From JAZKAR01 sp040389065 (GTDB lineage: Bacteria > Pseudomonadota > Gammaproteobacteria > Burkholderiales > Casimicrobiaceae): a stretch of DNA of 64,000 bases. A model generated the notes under the pieces. It searched no databases and was not told the DNA's origin. It worked only from the letters and a program-made list of their open reading frames with translations. The stretch spans positions 119,854 to 183,853 of the forward strand of contig JAZKAR010000006.1 in the NCBI GenBank assembly GCA_040389065.1, in the 5' to 3' direction. The position numbers and the translations under genes are program-made. Positions 25,862-33,864 of the stretch are shown one piece after another (the first letter of the stretch is position 1; each line of letters starts with the position of its first letter).

Positions 25862-28017
25862 TACGTAAAGACTTACCCACGTTTTACTATCATGATCATT
25901 TTATGGAGATGTTGACCTTTATCGAAAAAACGTATGGTCATATTTTAGAGCCTTTCCATGTTGATTTTATCCATGACTTTAGGGCGCTATCTAAAACTGA
26001 GCAATGTTTATATATCCGTATGTGTAATCGAAAAGGAACTATTTTTTCCGTCCCATCATTGCATTACGATGAAATTCCACATTTAGAAAATAATATTCAT
26101 TTGTTGCTTACAAAAGGCTATGTTAGGCAGCTAAGAGATGAAGATTATGCCGCCTGGCTTTCAATATTAACTAAAAATGACCTTGTGAAATTAATCCAAA
26201 AGGCAGGTATTGAAGGAATTAAACAAGATTGGCTGAAACCACGGCTGATGTGTGAAATTAGCCAGGCACTAACGTTTCAACAGGTGCGAACATATGTTGA
26301 TGATACCGACTATGTGGTTCAAGACAAAACTGAAGCACTAGAATTTCTGCTTTTTTTGTATTTTGGTAAAACATATGCTGATCTTAAGAGCTTTGCTTTG
26401 CGTGATTTAGGCATTATGCGTGTTCATGCGAATGAAATATATACAGCCCGTTTTTCTAGTGTACAAGAAGCTCAAGAGTGCTTTGCATATAGCCAGATGT
26501 TGGGCCAACTTGAGAATAAAGAGCTTACAACCCATGTGCAGCTTGCAGAGTATCTTTTAAGTTTAAAAGATCCTGAAAGTGAGTACGCACGTTCATTGCG
26601 TGCCAAAGTAATGGCGACACTAGGGCAGTTCTTTGAGCAGCATAAAGCGTTTGAAAAAGCGATTCAGTTGTATGAGCGCAGTGCCTCGGCGATTAGCCAT
26701 CAACGATTAGTTCGCTTGCTCTACAGTCAAGGTTATAAAGATAAAACTAAAGCCTTGTTAGAGCACTTGATTGATGATCCAGAAAATGATGAAGAGTATT
26801 TTTTTGCCACTGATTTTTATGCGCGAAAATTTCAAGGTAAACGCATCAGTGCATGTACTGCCATTCTTCGTGAAGGCACAACAATAGCTATTGATGAAGC
26901 CTACCGTGATTCACCCGAAGAAGGCGTTTTAGCATTTTTACGCAGGCAAGGCTATCAGGCCTGGTTTACAGAAAACATACTTTGGCAAAGTTTGTTTGGG
27001 CTGTTATTTTGGGATGAGTTGTTTGGTAAGGGTAATACGCTGAGTAGCGGCTTTGATCGCTTGCCGCACTGCCTAAAAGATAACAGTTTTGCCAGCGTTT
27101 ATCAGGTAGAAATTGCCCAGAAGCTCCATAAGATTCAAACAGGTCAAGCATTACCTACCATATTAAAAACGATTGCCTCGTATTGGGAGTCGCCTAATGG
27201 TTTGTTTAGCTGGTTTCATCTTGATATTGAAACCCTTACACCATTATTGAGTTTTGCGGACAAAAACGCTGTCGCTGCTATCTTATCTCTCATGACACAG
27301 AATTATCGTGCGATGCGAGATGGTTTCCCCGATTTAATGCTTTTGAAGAATGAAACGATTCAATTTGTTGAGGTGAAAGCAGAAGGCGATGTTATTCGCC
27401 GCAACCAACTAACGCGATTACGACAGATGCAAAGCGTTGGTTTAAATTGTGAGATTTACCGCGTTAATTACCGCTATGACCCTGATCAAACCTATGTTGT
27501 TATCGATATCGAAACAACAGGAGGGCGCAAGAATAGTGATCGTATTACAGAGATTGGTGCTGTAAAAATAAAAAACCATCAAGTGATTGATGAATGGCAC
27601 TCGCTTATTAATCCTCAGCGTTCTATTCCTGCATATATAACGCGCTTAACAGGCATTAGCAATGATATGGTGAAAGAGGCTCCTGTATTCAATGAGGTAG
27701 CTGAAGATTTGCATGCTTTTATGAAAGATGCGATTTTTGTGGCTCATAATGTTAATTTTGATTATGGTTTTATTGCGAGCGAGTATAAGCGCTTAGAAAA
27801 ACCATTTCGTTATCCTAAATTATGTACCTGTACGGGCATGCGTCGCCATTATCCTGGTCATAGCTCGTATGGGCTTGCAAACTTATGCAGCATTTATGAT
27901 ATTAATCTCGAAACGCATCATAGGGCATTATGCGATGCTAAGGCTGCTGGAAAATTATTGACGTTGATCAATAAAAAGAGAGAGGAAATTGATGTTGATT
28001 CGTCATCAGCAGTTTAA
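25858..28017 (+). CDS. VRR-NUC (FAN1-like) nuclease fused to a DnaQ-type 3'-5' exonuclease
   Basis: A 719-aa fusion. The first ~480 residues follow the FAN1-like layout (SAP-like and TPR-like helices, DEAYRDSPEEG near 346-356) and lead to the VRR-NUC active site: GFPDL with Asp492, then EVKAEGD with Glu505 and Lys507, and a Gln at 517. From residue ~545 comes a complete DEDDh exonuclease: Asp550 and Glu552 (VIDIETTG), Asp635 (HNVNFD), His688 and Asp693 (HHRALCD). FAN1 proteins cut 5' flaps and process interstrand crosslinks, so the fusion could combine flap incision with 3' resection. Start overlaps the DUF4385 stop by ATGA. The alkylation-repair gene ada follows. Confidence 0.9.
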   Translation: MIRKDLPTFYYHDHFMEMLTFIEKTYGHILEPFHVDFIHDFRALSKTEQCLYIRMCNRKGTIFSVPSLHYDEIPHLENNIHLLLTKGYVRQLRDEDYAAWLSILTKNDLVKLIQKAGIEGIKQDWLKPRLMCEISQALTFQQVRTYVDDTDYVVQDKTEALEFLLFLYFGKTYADLKSFALRDLGIMRVHANEIYTARFSSVQEAQECFAYSQMLGQLENKELTTHVQLAEYLLSLKDPESEYARSLRAKVMATLGQFFEQHKAFEKAIQLYERSASAISHQRLVRLLYSQGYKDKTKALLEHLIDDPENDEEYFFATDFYARKFQGKRISACTAILREGTTIAIDEAYRDSPEEGVLAFLRRQGYQAWFTENILWQSLFGLLFWDELFGKGNTLSSGFDRLPHCLKDNSFASVYQVEIAQKLHKIQTGQALPTILKTIASYWESPNGLFSWFHLDIETLTPLLSFADKNAVAAILSLMTQNYRAMRDGFPDLMLLKNETIQFVEVKAEGDVIRRNQLTRLRQMQSVGLNCEIYRVNYRYDPDQTYVVIDIETTGGRKNSDRITEIGAVKIKNHQVIDEWHSLINPQRSIPAYITRLTGISNDMVKEAPVFNEVAEDLHAFMKDAIFVAHNVNFDYGFIASEYKRLEKPFRYPKLCTCTGMRRHYPGHSSYGLANLCSIYDINLETHHRALCDAKAAGKLLTLINKKREEIDVDSSSAV

Positions 28018-28189
28018 CGTAAAGGTCGAATGTAGTTAATCTGCTTCCCGATACCATCATATAAAATTCAAAAGCAATAATCGGAGTGTGGCTTCTTGCG
28101 AGAGCATCTATAGTTTGATAAGTAAGCTGCTAGGCTTCAAGCCAGTTTTGCACACGTTTATATAGAAATCTCATGAGGATAAACTTTCT

Positions 28190-29275
28190 GTGAATACAAA
28201 GAGTCAACACAAAAAACAAGCAGAAGCTACACTCGCCGATTCACGCTGGGCTGCTATTCTTGCGCGTGATAGCCAAGCAGATGGTACGTTTGTATATGCG
28301 GTTACTACAACTGGAATATATTGTAAGCCTTCATGTGGCTCTCGCGCTGCAAAACCAGAACATATTGCGTTTTATGCTAACCCAGCAGAGGCAGAAACAG
28401 CAGGGTATCGGCCCTGTAAACGGTGCAAACCAAATCAACCTTCGTTAGCGGCTGAGCATCTTGCTAAAATAGCAGATGTATGTCGGTTTATTGAAACGGC
28501 TGAGCACCACCCTACGCTTCAAGAGCTTTCGGTGCGCGCTAACATGAGTAGGTATCATCTACACCGCTTATTTAAAGCTACAACAGGGCTGACGCCAAAA
28601 GCGTATGCAAATGCACACCGAGCTGAATGTATGCGCCGCGAGCTAAATACGACTGATACGGTAACAGATGCTATTTATAGTGCAGGCTATCATTCAAGCA
28701 GTCGTTTTTACGAAGCCTCGAATCAGGTGTTGGGTATGACACCTTCAACGTATCGGGCTAAAGGCCGCGATGCAAATATTCATTTTGCATTGGGCGAGTG
28801 TTTTCTAGGTTCTATTCTGGTAGCAAAAAGTGAACGGGGTATTTGTGCCATTTTATTAGGTGATGATCCTGCTACGCTCATAGAAGATATTCAAACTAAG
28901 TTTTCATCTGCCAGCTTAGTTGGCGGTGATGAAACATTCGAGCAATGGGTAGCCCAGGTTGTAGGTTTTATCGAAGCTCCTAAAGTTGGGCTTCATCTAC
29001 CCTTAGATATTCAAGGTACAGCGTTTCAGCAGCGTGTATGGCAAGCGCTACAGCAAATTCCAATGGGTAAAACGGTGAGCTATACCGACATCGCTCAGCA
29101 GATGGGTTTACCTAAATCAGTACGAGCAATTGCAAGTGCTTGCGCTGCGAATACGTTGGCGGTAGCGATACCTTGCCACCGTGTTATTCGTTTAGATGGC
29201 GGCTTATCAGGCTATCGGTGGGGCATTGAACGCAAAGAGGCATTATTGAAGAGAGAGCAGGAGCAAGGTGAGTGA
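28190..29275 (+). CDS. ada: Bifunctional Ada: methylphosphotriester/O6-methylguanine repair and transcriptional activator
   Basis: A 361-aa protein starting at GTG (TGAGGA about 11 nt upstream). The N-terminal zinc domain has four Cys (YCKPSC and PCKRC) where one Cys takes methyl from phosphotriesters. An AraC-type helix-turn-helix follows (about 95-190), then the O6-methylguanine methyltransferase domain with the acceptor Cys in IPCHRVI. All key residues are present, so both repair and activation functions are expected. No classical Ada box was recognised just upstream. Encoded 170 bp after the VRR-NUC/DnaQ gene, forming a small DNA-repair neighbourhood. Confidence 0.96.
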   Translation: MNTKSQHKKQAEATLADSRWAAILARDSQADGTFVYAVTTTGIYCKPSCGSRAAKPEHIAFYANPAEAETAGYRPCKRCKPNQPSLAAEHLAKIADVCRFIETAEHHPTLQELSVRANMSRYHLHRLFKATTGLTPKAYANAHRAECMRRELNTTDTVTDAIYSAGYHSSSRFYEASNQVLGMTPSTYRAKGRDANIHFALGECFLGSILVAKSERGICAILLGDDPATLIEDIQTKFSSASLVGGDETFEQWVAQVVGFIEAPKVGLHLPLDIQGTAFQQRVWQALQQIPMGKTVSYTDIAQQMGLPKSVRAIASACAANTLAVAIPCHRVIRLDGGLSGYRWGIERKEALLKREQEQGE

Positions 29276-29350
29276 GTAATGTTCACTCCACCCCTTATGT
29301 GTACTAAAGCGTGTAATATTTGCGCTGCCTATCGTTGAAGCCCCTTATTT

Positions 29351-30865
29351 ATGATGTCTCGACACATCCTCATTCTTTCAGTATTCATTGTTGCTTCATG
29401 TGGTCTTGCCTATGAATTGATTGCTGGAGCGCTATCTAGTTATTTACTAGGTGATTCCATTTTGCAGTTTTCCACCATTATTGGGTGTTACTTATTTGCA
29501 ATGGGGGTGGGGTCACACCTTTCAAAATATGTAAAAGATGAAGATGTATTATCGCGCTTTGTTGATATTGAGCTGGCGGTAGGGTTCATTGGTGGGCTAT
29601 CGGCTGCGTTATTATTTTTAACCTTCACCTGGATGGCAGCTCCGTTTCGCACCATGCTCTACTGTTTAGTATTTATGATCGGGGCATTGGTAGGCATGGA
29701 AATTCCGCTTGTAATGCGGGCCTTAAACACGAAGCAAACCCAGTTCAGCGAATTAGTCAGCCGTGTTTTAACCTTCGATTATTTAGGTGCGCTGGCAGTT
29801 TCTCTTTTATTTCCTTTGGTGCTGGCCCCTCAGTTAGGCTTAACGCGCACAGGTTTTCTTTTTGGTATGCTAAATGTTGCGGTAGGGCTGTGGACTATTT
29901 TTGTTTTTAGATCAGAATTAGCCAATGTTAGAGCACGTTTTCTTCGTGCCTGTACTGTCATGGCGCTGCTGGTTTTCGGGTTTGCCTGGTCTGACAAAAT
30001 GGTGTACTTAGGAGAGCATGCGTTATTTGGCGATGAAATTATTTTTTCAACCAATTCACCCTATCAGCGATTAGTGATTACACGTTGGAAAAACGATTTA
30101 CGCTTGTATATTAATGGCAATCTACAATTTTCATCCCGAGACGAATATCGGTATCACGAAGCCTTAGTGCATCCTGCGCTTGAAGCATTACCCTGGGCGC
30201 GCTCTGTGCTTATTTTAGGGGGAGGCGATGGCCTCGCGCTGCGCGAAGTACTTCGCTATCCAAATATTAAAACGGTAACATTGGTTGATCTTGACCCTGC
30301 AATGACAAAAGCGTTTCGTCAGCGCGAAGAGTTAGTTAAATTAAATCATGCTTCGTTGAGTGATACGCGGGTGCGTATAGTTAATGCTGACGCAGCTATA
30401 TGGCTGCAAGAACATGAAGACATGTTTGATGCAGCGATTATTGATTTTCCTGACCCTTCTAGTTTTGCGCTGGGCAAGCTGTATTCAGTGCCTTTTTATG
30501 CCATGGTAAAAAAACATGTGGCAGAGCACGGTTTGATGGTAGTGCAGTCTACATCGCCATTTTTTGCACCGCATGCGTATTGGTCGGTGAATGCCACGCT
30601 GAAAGAAGCTGGTTTGCAGACGTATCCTTATCACGCGTATGTACCCTCATTTGGTGAATGGGGATTCATTCTGGCTTCAACACAAGCAGCCTATAAACCG
30701 CCTGAGCGCTATCGGTTACCTATGCGTTACTTGAATGCCAGTACTACCCAAGAAATGTTTAGCTTTCCGCCTGATATGCCTCCGTTAAAGGTAGAAGCTA
30801 ATCATTTAAATACCCAAGCTTTGGTGCATTATTTTGAACAAGATTGGCGACAGGTGATTCGCTAA
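29351..30865 (+). CDS. Membrane-bound spermidine synthase-like aminopropyltransferase
   Basis: A 504-aa protein with about seven hydrophobic helices in the first ~210 residues and a Rossmann methyltransferase-like spermidine synthase domain after it. The dcSAM-binding loop ILILGGGDGLALREV and the acidic VDLD are present, as is the catalytic-region DFPDPSSFALGKLYSVPFY. It is expected to move an aminopropyl group using the speD product, although membrane members may modify other acceptors. The next gene overlaps by TAATG. In relatives I recall, genes of this type stand directly next to DUF350/DUF4178/speD; here they lie 8 kb away on the opposite strand. Confidence 0.87.
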   Translation: MMSRHILILSVFIVASCGLAYELIAGALSSYLLGDSILQFSTIIGCYLFAMGVGSHLSKYVKDEDVLSRFVDIELAVGFIGGLSAALLFLTFTWMAAPFRTMLYCLVFMIGALVGMEIPLVMRALNTKQTQFSELVSRVLTFDYLGALAVSLLFPLVLAPQLGLTRTGFLFGMLNVAVGLWTIFVFRSELANVRARFLRACTVMALLVFGFAWSDKMVYLGEHALFGDEIIFSTNSPYQRLVITRWKNDLRLYINGNLQFSSRDEYRYHEALVHPALEALPWARSVLILGGGDGLALREVLRYPNIKTVTLVDLDPAMTKAFRQREELVKLNHASLSDTRVRIVNADAAIWLQEHEDMFDAAIIDFPDPSSFALGKLYSVPFYAMVKKHVAEHGLMVVQSTSPFFAPHAYWSVNATLKEAGLQTYPYHAYVPSFGEWGFILASTQAAYKPPERYRLPMRYLNASTTQEMFSFPPDMPPLKVEANHLNTQALVHYFEQDWRQVIR

Positions 30866-32487
30866 TGGATCGTCGCTCTTTTCTCATTTGGTCAGCCGCA
30901 ACCGGAGGCGCCGGGTTAGCAACTGCTGCTGGGTTTTTGCGGTGGCAAGAAATGAATGTGCAGGCACATTACCCGGGTAGGCAAGAAGGGCATTACTTAC
31001 GAGATAGGTTACAAGATAAGCGATCTTTGCCTAAGCCTTCAGCTGAATTTAAAACAGATGTAGTGATTCTAGGCTCAGGGGTAGCAGGTTTAACCGCGGC
31101 CTGGAAAATGCATAAAGAAGACCATCATAATTTTTTAATGATTGATGGCCCTGAACTGTATGGAAATGCCGCTGGCGGGCATTTTAATGGGCTAGCGTAT
31201 CCTACTGGCGCACACTATCTACCGTTACCTTCGCCTGAATCGTTTCATATTCGCGAGATGTTAAGTGATTTGGGTATTATTCTTCGTAACCCAATGAGTG
31301 ATAAGCCTTACTACGATGAGCGTACTATCTTGCATGCGCCTGAAGAACGTTTGTTATTCAATGGCGCCTGGCAAGATGGGTTTATTCCTACAGAAGGTGT
31401 GTCACCCGCAGAGCGTGAGGAGCATCACCAATTTTTCAAAGAAGTAGAAAGATTAAGAGCCTTAAAGGGGAGGGATGGCAAACGTATTTTTGTTTTTCCT
31501 ACGATTCATTCTTCAAGCGATACCGAATGGGCAGCCCTTGATACTATTTCGCTTAAAACATGGCTTGAGCAAAATCATTACCATTCTCCCACGCTCCATT
31601 GGTATCTGAATTACTGTTGCCGTGATGATTATGGTACTCGCTACGACAAAGTTTCGGCCTGGGCAGGGCTGCATTATTACTGTAGCCGATGGGGTAAAGC
31701 AGAAAATGCACAAGATGGAACCTGGCTAACCTGGCCCGGAGGCTTACATCCGCTAGCGATGCGCTTAGATCAAGCCGCAGGTCAACGCCGAAAAAAGGGT
31801 ACGGCTGTTCATCTTAAAAAAACAATTAAAGGCGTAGAGGCGTTATGTTTAGAATGGGTGAACGGGCAACCTAAAACCTATACAGTGCACGCCAGAAAAG
31901 CGATTTGTGCAATGCCTCTGTTTGTTGCTGCGCGAGTAGTGGAGTCTATTCACGAGTATGGCTTTCAGCCTAAAGAACATTTGCCGCAGTATGCCCCTTG
32001 GATGATCTCTAATTTTTTAATGAAACGTATGCCAGAAGAGCGGCCTGTTGCACCATTAGCCTGGGATAACGTGGTGTATCAGGAGCCAGGATTAGGCTAC
32101 GTGGTGTCGACGCATCAAGATATTCGATCACGACCGCCTGAAAAAAGTGTATTCACAGCGTATCGTGCGTTATCAGATCGCAGCCCTGAAGAGGCACGTA
32201 AATGGTTAAGTAGTGCTACACCCGAAGCGTTGTTAGAAGCTGCGAGTGAAGATCTTAAAGCAGCGTATGGCTGGAAATTTGCACCCTGTGTCGAGAAGGT
32301 AAATATTACGGTGCGTGGGCATGCCATGTCAGCCCCGCTAGTAGGGTTTCGATCAAATGCTGGAATAGCAGCATTGCGCGAGCAGGAGGGGGCTATCGTA
32401 TTTGCTCACTCTGATTTGTCAGGGTTTTCGGTATTTGAGGAAGCGGCATGGTGGGGGTATAGGGCAGCGCAGCAGGTATTCGTTTAA
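30865..32487 (+). CDS. Tat-exported FAD-dependent oxidoreductase
   Basis: A 540-aa flavoprotein. It begins MDRRSFLIW, a twin-arginine signal, followed by a hydrophobic Ala/Gly-rich stretch to about residue 24, so it is probably exported folded. The dinucleotide-binding loop VVILGSGVAGLTAAWKM is near residues 62-78, and the C-terminus has the second FAD contact with HSDLSGFSVFEEA. It resembles amine-oxidase/phytoene desaturase-like oxidoreductases. Start codon overlaps the stop of the spermidine synthase-like gene, so the two form an operon. Oxidation of a polyamine or polyamine-modified product is a reasonable but untested idea. Confidence 0.85.
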   Translation: MDRRSFLIWSAATGGAGLATAAGFLRWQEMNVQAHYPGRQEGHYLRDRLQDKRSLPKPSAEFKTDVVILGSGVAGLTAAWKMHKEDHHNFLMIDGPELYGNAAGGHFNGLAYPTGAHYLPLPSPESFHIREMLSDLGIILRNPMSDKPYYDERTILHAPEERLLFNGAWQDGFIPTEGVSPAEREEHHQFFKEVERLRALKGRDGKRIFVFPTIHSSSDTEWAALDTISLKTWLEQNHYHSPTLHWYLNYCCRDDYGTRYDKVSAWAGLHYYCSRWGKAENAQDGTWLTWPGGLHPLAMRLDQAAGQRRKKGTAVHLKKTIKGVEALCLEWVNGQPKTYTVHARKAICAMPLFVAARVVESIHEYGFQPKEHLPQYAPWMISNFLMKRMPEERPVAPLAWDNVVYQEPGLGYVVSTHQDIRSRPPEKSVFTAYRALSDRSPEEARKWLSSATPEALLEAASEDLKAAYGWKFAPCVEKVNITVRGHAMSAPLVGFRSNAGIAALREQEGAIVFAHSDLSGFSVFEEAAWWGYRAAQQVFV

Positions 32488-32630
32488 CGCAAATTGCGTA
32501 AAGCTTATCTTAATGAAATAAATCAAAGTGATTTTAAAGATTTAAGTCGCGCTGCTGCTGAAAAAAGAATTAACTGACGATATTGATATAGGGTTTCAAT
32601 ATCAAAAAAATATGCGAGAACCATTAGTTT

Positions 32631-32764
32631 TTAGAAGTTACGCAGTTGAATGCTATCAAGGCATGGGATGCCCCGCATGGCAACGCAGATAGTACATGGA
32701 GTACGGCAAGTTGCCATAACGCGGGGCGTCCCACGCAGAGAGAGTTCAACTGCGTAACTTCTAA
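32631..32764. repeat. Palindromic repeat element, best-preserved copy
   Basis: 134 bp from TTAGAAGTTACGCAGTTGAA to the inverted end TTCAACTGCGTAACTTCTAA, which match perfectly. Inner arms GGGATGCCCCGC and GCGGGGCGTCCC and apex GTACATGGAGTAC are intact. This copy is the best seed for a search. Otherwise the 324-bp gap is empty. Confidence 0.9.
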
Positions 32765-32811
32765 GTTTCTTACATGATGCACAACGTTTATTAAAACTAT
32801 TGGGGACAAAA

Positions 32812-33147
32812 ATGCTTAAGTTAATGCTTGATATGCGCCCTGATCATTTAAAAATATTGCAAGCTCTCTTAAAAAAGCATGTGCCTGATATAGCAGTTTG
32901 GGCATTTGGTTCGCGAGTATTTGCTAATCAAAAAAAATTAGCCAAAAAATATTCTGATTTAGATTTATGTATTGTGAGTGAAACGCCTTTATCGATGAAA
33001 ATATTATCTGACTTAAACGCCGATTGTTCTGAATCAGACTTACCGTATAAAGTAGATATTATTGATTGGGCATCAGCAAGTGCGTCATTTAAAAAAACTA
33101 TCAATGAAAAGAAATTATTATTGCCATCTATTAGCAGTAATGAATAA
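32812..33147 (+). CDS. MNT-type nucleotidyltransferase, no HEPN partner beside it
   Basis: A 111-aa minimal nucleotidyltransferase. The Gly33-Ser34 pair (AFGSRVF), Asp49 and Asp51 (SDLDLCI) and a third Asp at 82 (VDIIDW) form the metal-binding site. Start chosen at the ATG preceded by TTGGGGA. MNT proteins often act as antitoxins that AMPylate a HEPN RNase toxin, with the HEPN gene adjacent. Here the neighbours are a palindromic repeat and a convergent GNAT gene, and no HEPN-like frame is seen. It may be an orphan antitoxin or may serve an unlinked toxin. Confidence 0.85.
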   Translation: MLKLMLDMRPDHLKILQALLKKHVPDIAVWAFGSRVFANQKKLAKKYSDLDLCIVSETPLSMKILSDLNADCSESDLPYKVDIIDWASASASFKKTINEKKLLLPSISSNE

Positions 33148-33199
33148 AGTTATTAAATCACTTTGAAGAATGACTACTACTACTTAAATTTCCTAATAT

Positions 33200-33769
33200 T
33201 TATGTAAGCTTTTTTCGCATGACGATGCCATCTTCATAGACATCAGGATACGGTACAAAAAACTGACTCACTCTCATAACCTCATGAAATTTTGATGCTT
33301 TATAAATATCATGCGCTTGAACCCAATGTTCATTTACAAGCAAGAGAGCAGAGTTGATTTGCGGATACCGCATTGAGACGCGTTGAATACAGCCATTAAA
33401 TAATTGAAATCCAAACTTTTGCCCTCTATAAATTGGATCAATTGTCATTGATGATATGTAAAGCTCGGTGCCATAAACAGGGTCATGACGATTGCTACTA
33501 CTATGACCAAGCTCAAAATCATTCGATGTAAGCATGTCGCGAGTGCACCATATTTCAGAGAAGATACAGCCAACAGGCTTTCTATCGTATTCACTGATCC
33601 ATGCACCTTCGGCAAAAGTCGCTATGCGTTCTTCGTAAACACTACGTTCTTCTTGGTTACCAGGGGAAAAGCCTCTAGTTTCAAAACGCATGATGTCGTC
33701 AAGGTCATCATAAGTTGCTTTTCTAAGATGCAGTTGGTTAATCAATAATCGATGTTCTGTTTTTAACAC
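33200..33769 (-). CDS. GNAT-family N-acetyltransferase
   Basis: A 189-aa acetyltransferase. The acetyl-CoA pyrophosphate loop is RGQKFGFQLF near residue 115, preceded by the beta4 strand LYISSMTIDP. A C-terminal KASKFHEVMRV segment with a VM(R)K ending is typical. Similar to the generic RimI-like group, with no substrate predictable. It is convergent with the MNT gene and monocistronic. Confidence 0.85.
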   Translation of the reverse strand: MLKTEHRLLINQLHLRKATYDDLDDIMRFETRGFSPGNQEERSVYEERIATFAEGAWISEYDRKPVGCIFSEIWCTRDMLTSNDFELGHSSSNRHDPVYGTELYISSMTIDPIYRGQKFGFQLFNGCIQRVSMRYPQINSALLLVNEHWVQAHDIYKASKFHEVMRVSQFFVPYPDVYEDGIVMRKKLT

Positions 33770-33864
33770 TCAATTGCTCACGCGTCGTTAAAGTAGTTGG
33801 CTACAAATTTAGATTTGATTCGTTACAACCATAATTTAATGGCAAAGTTGACGATGAACAAAGC

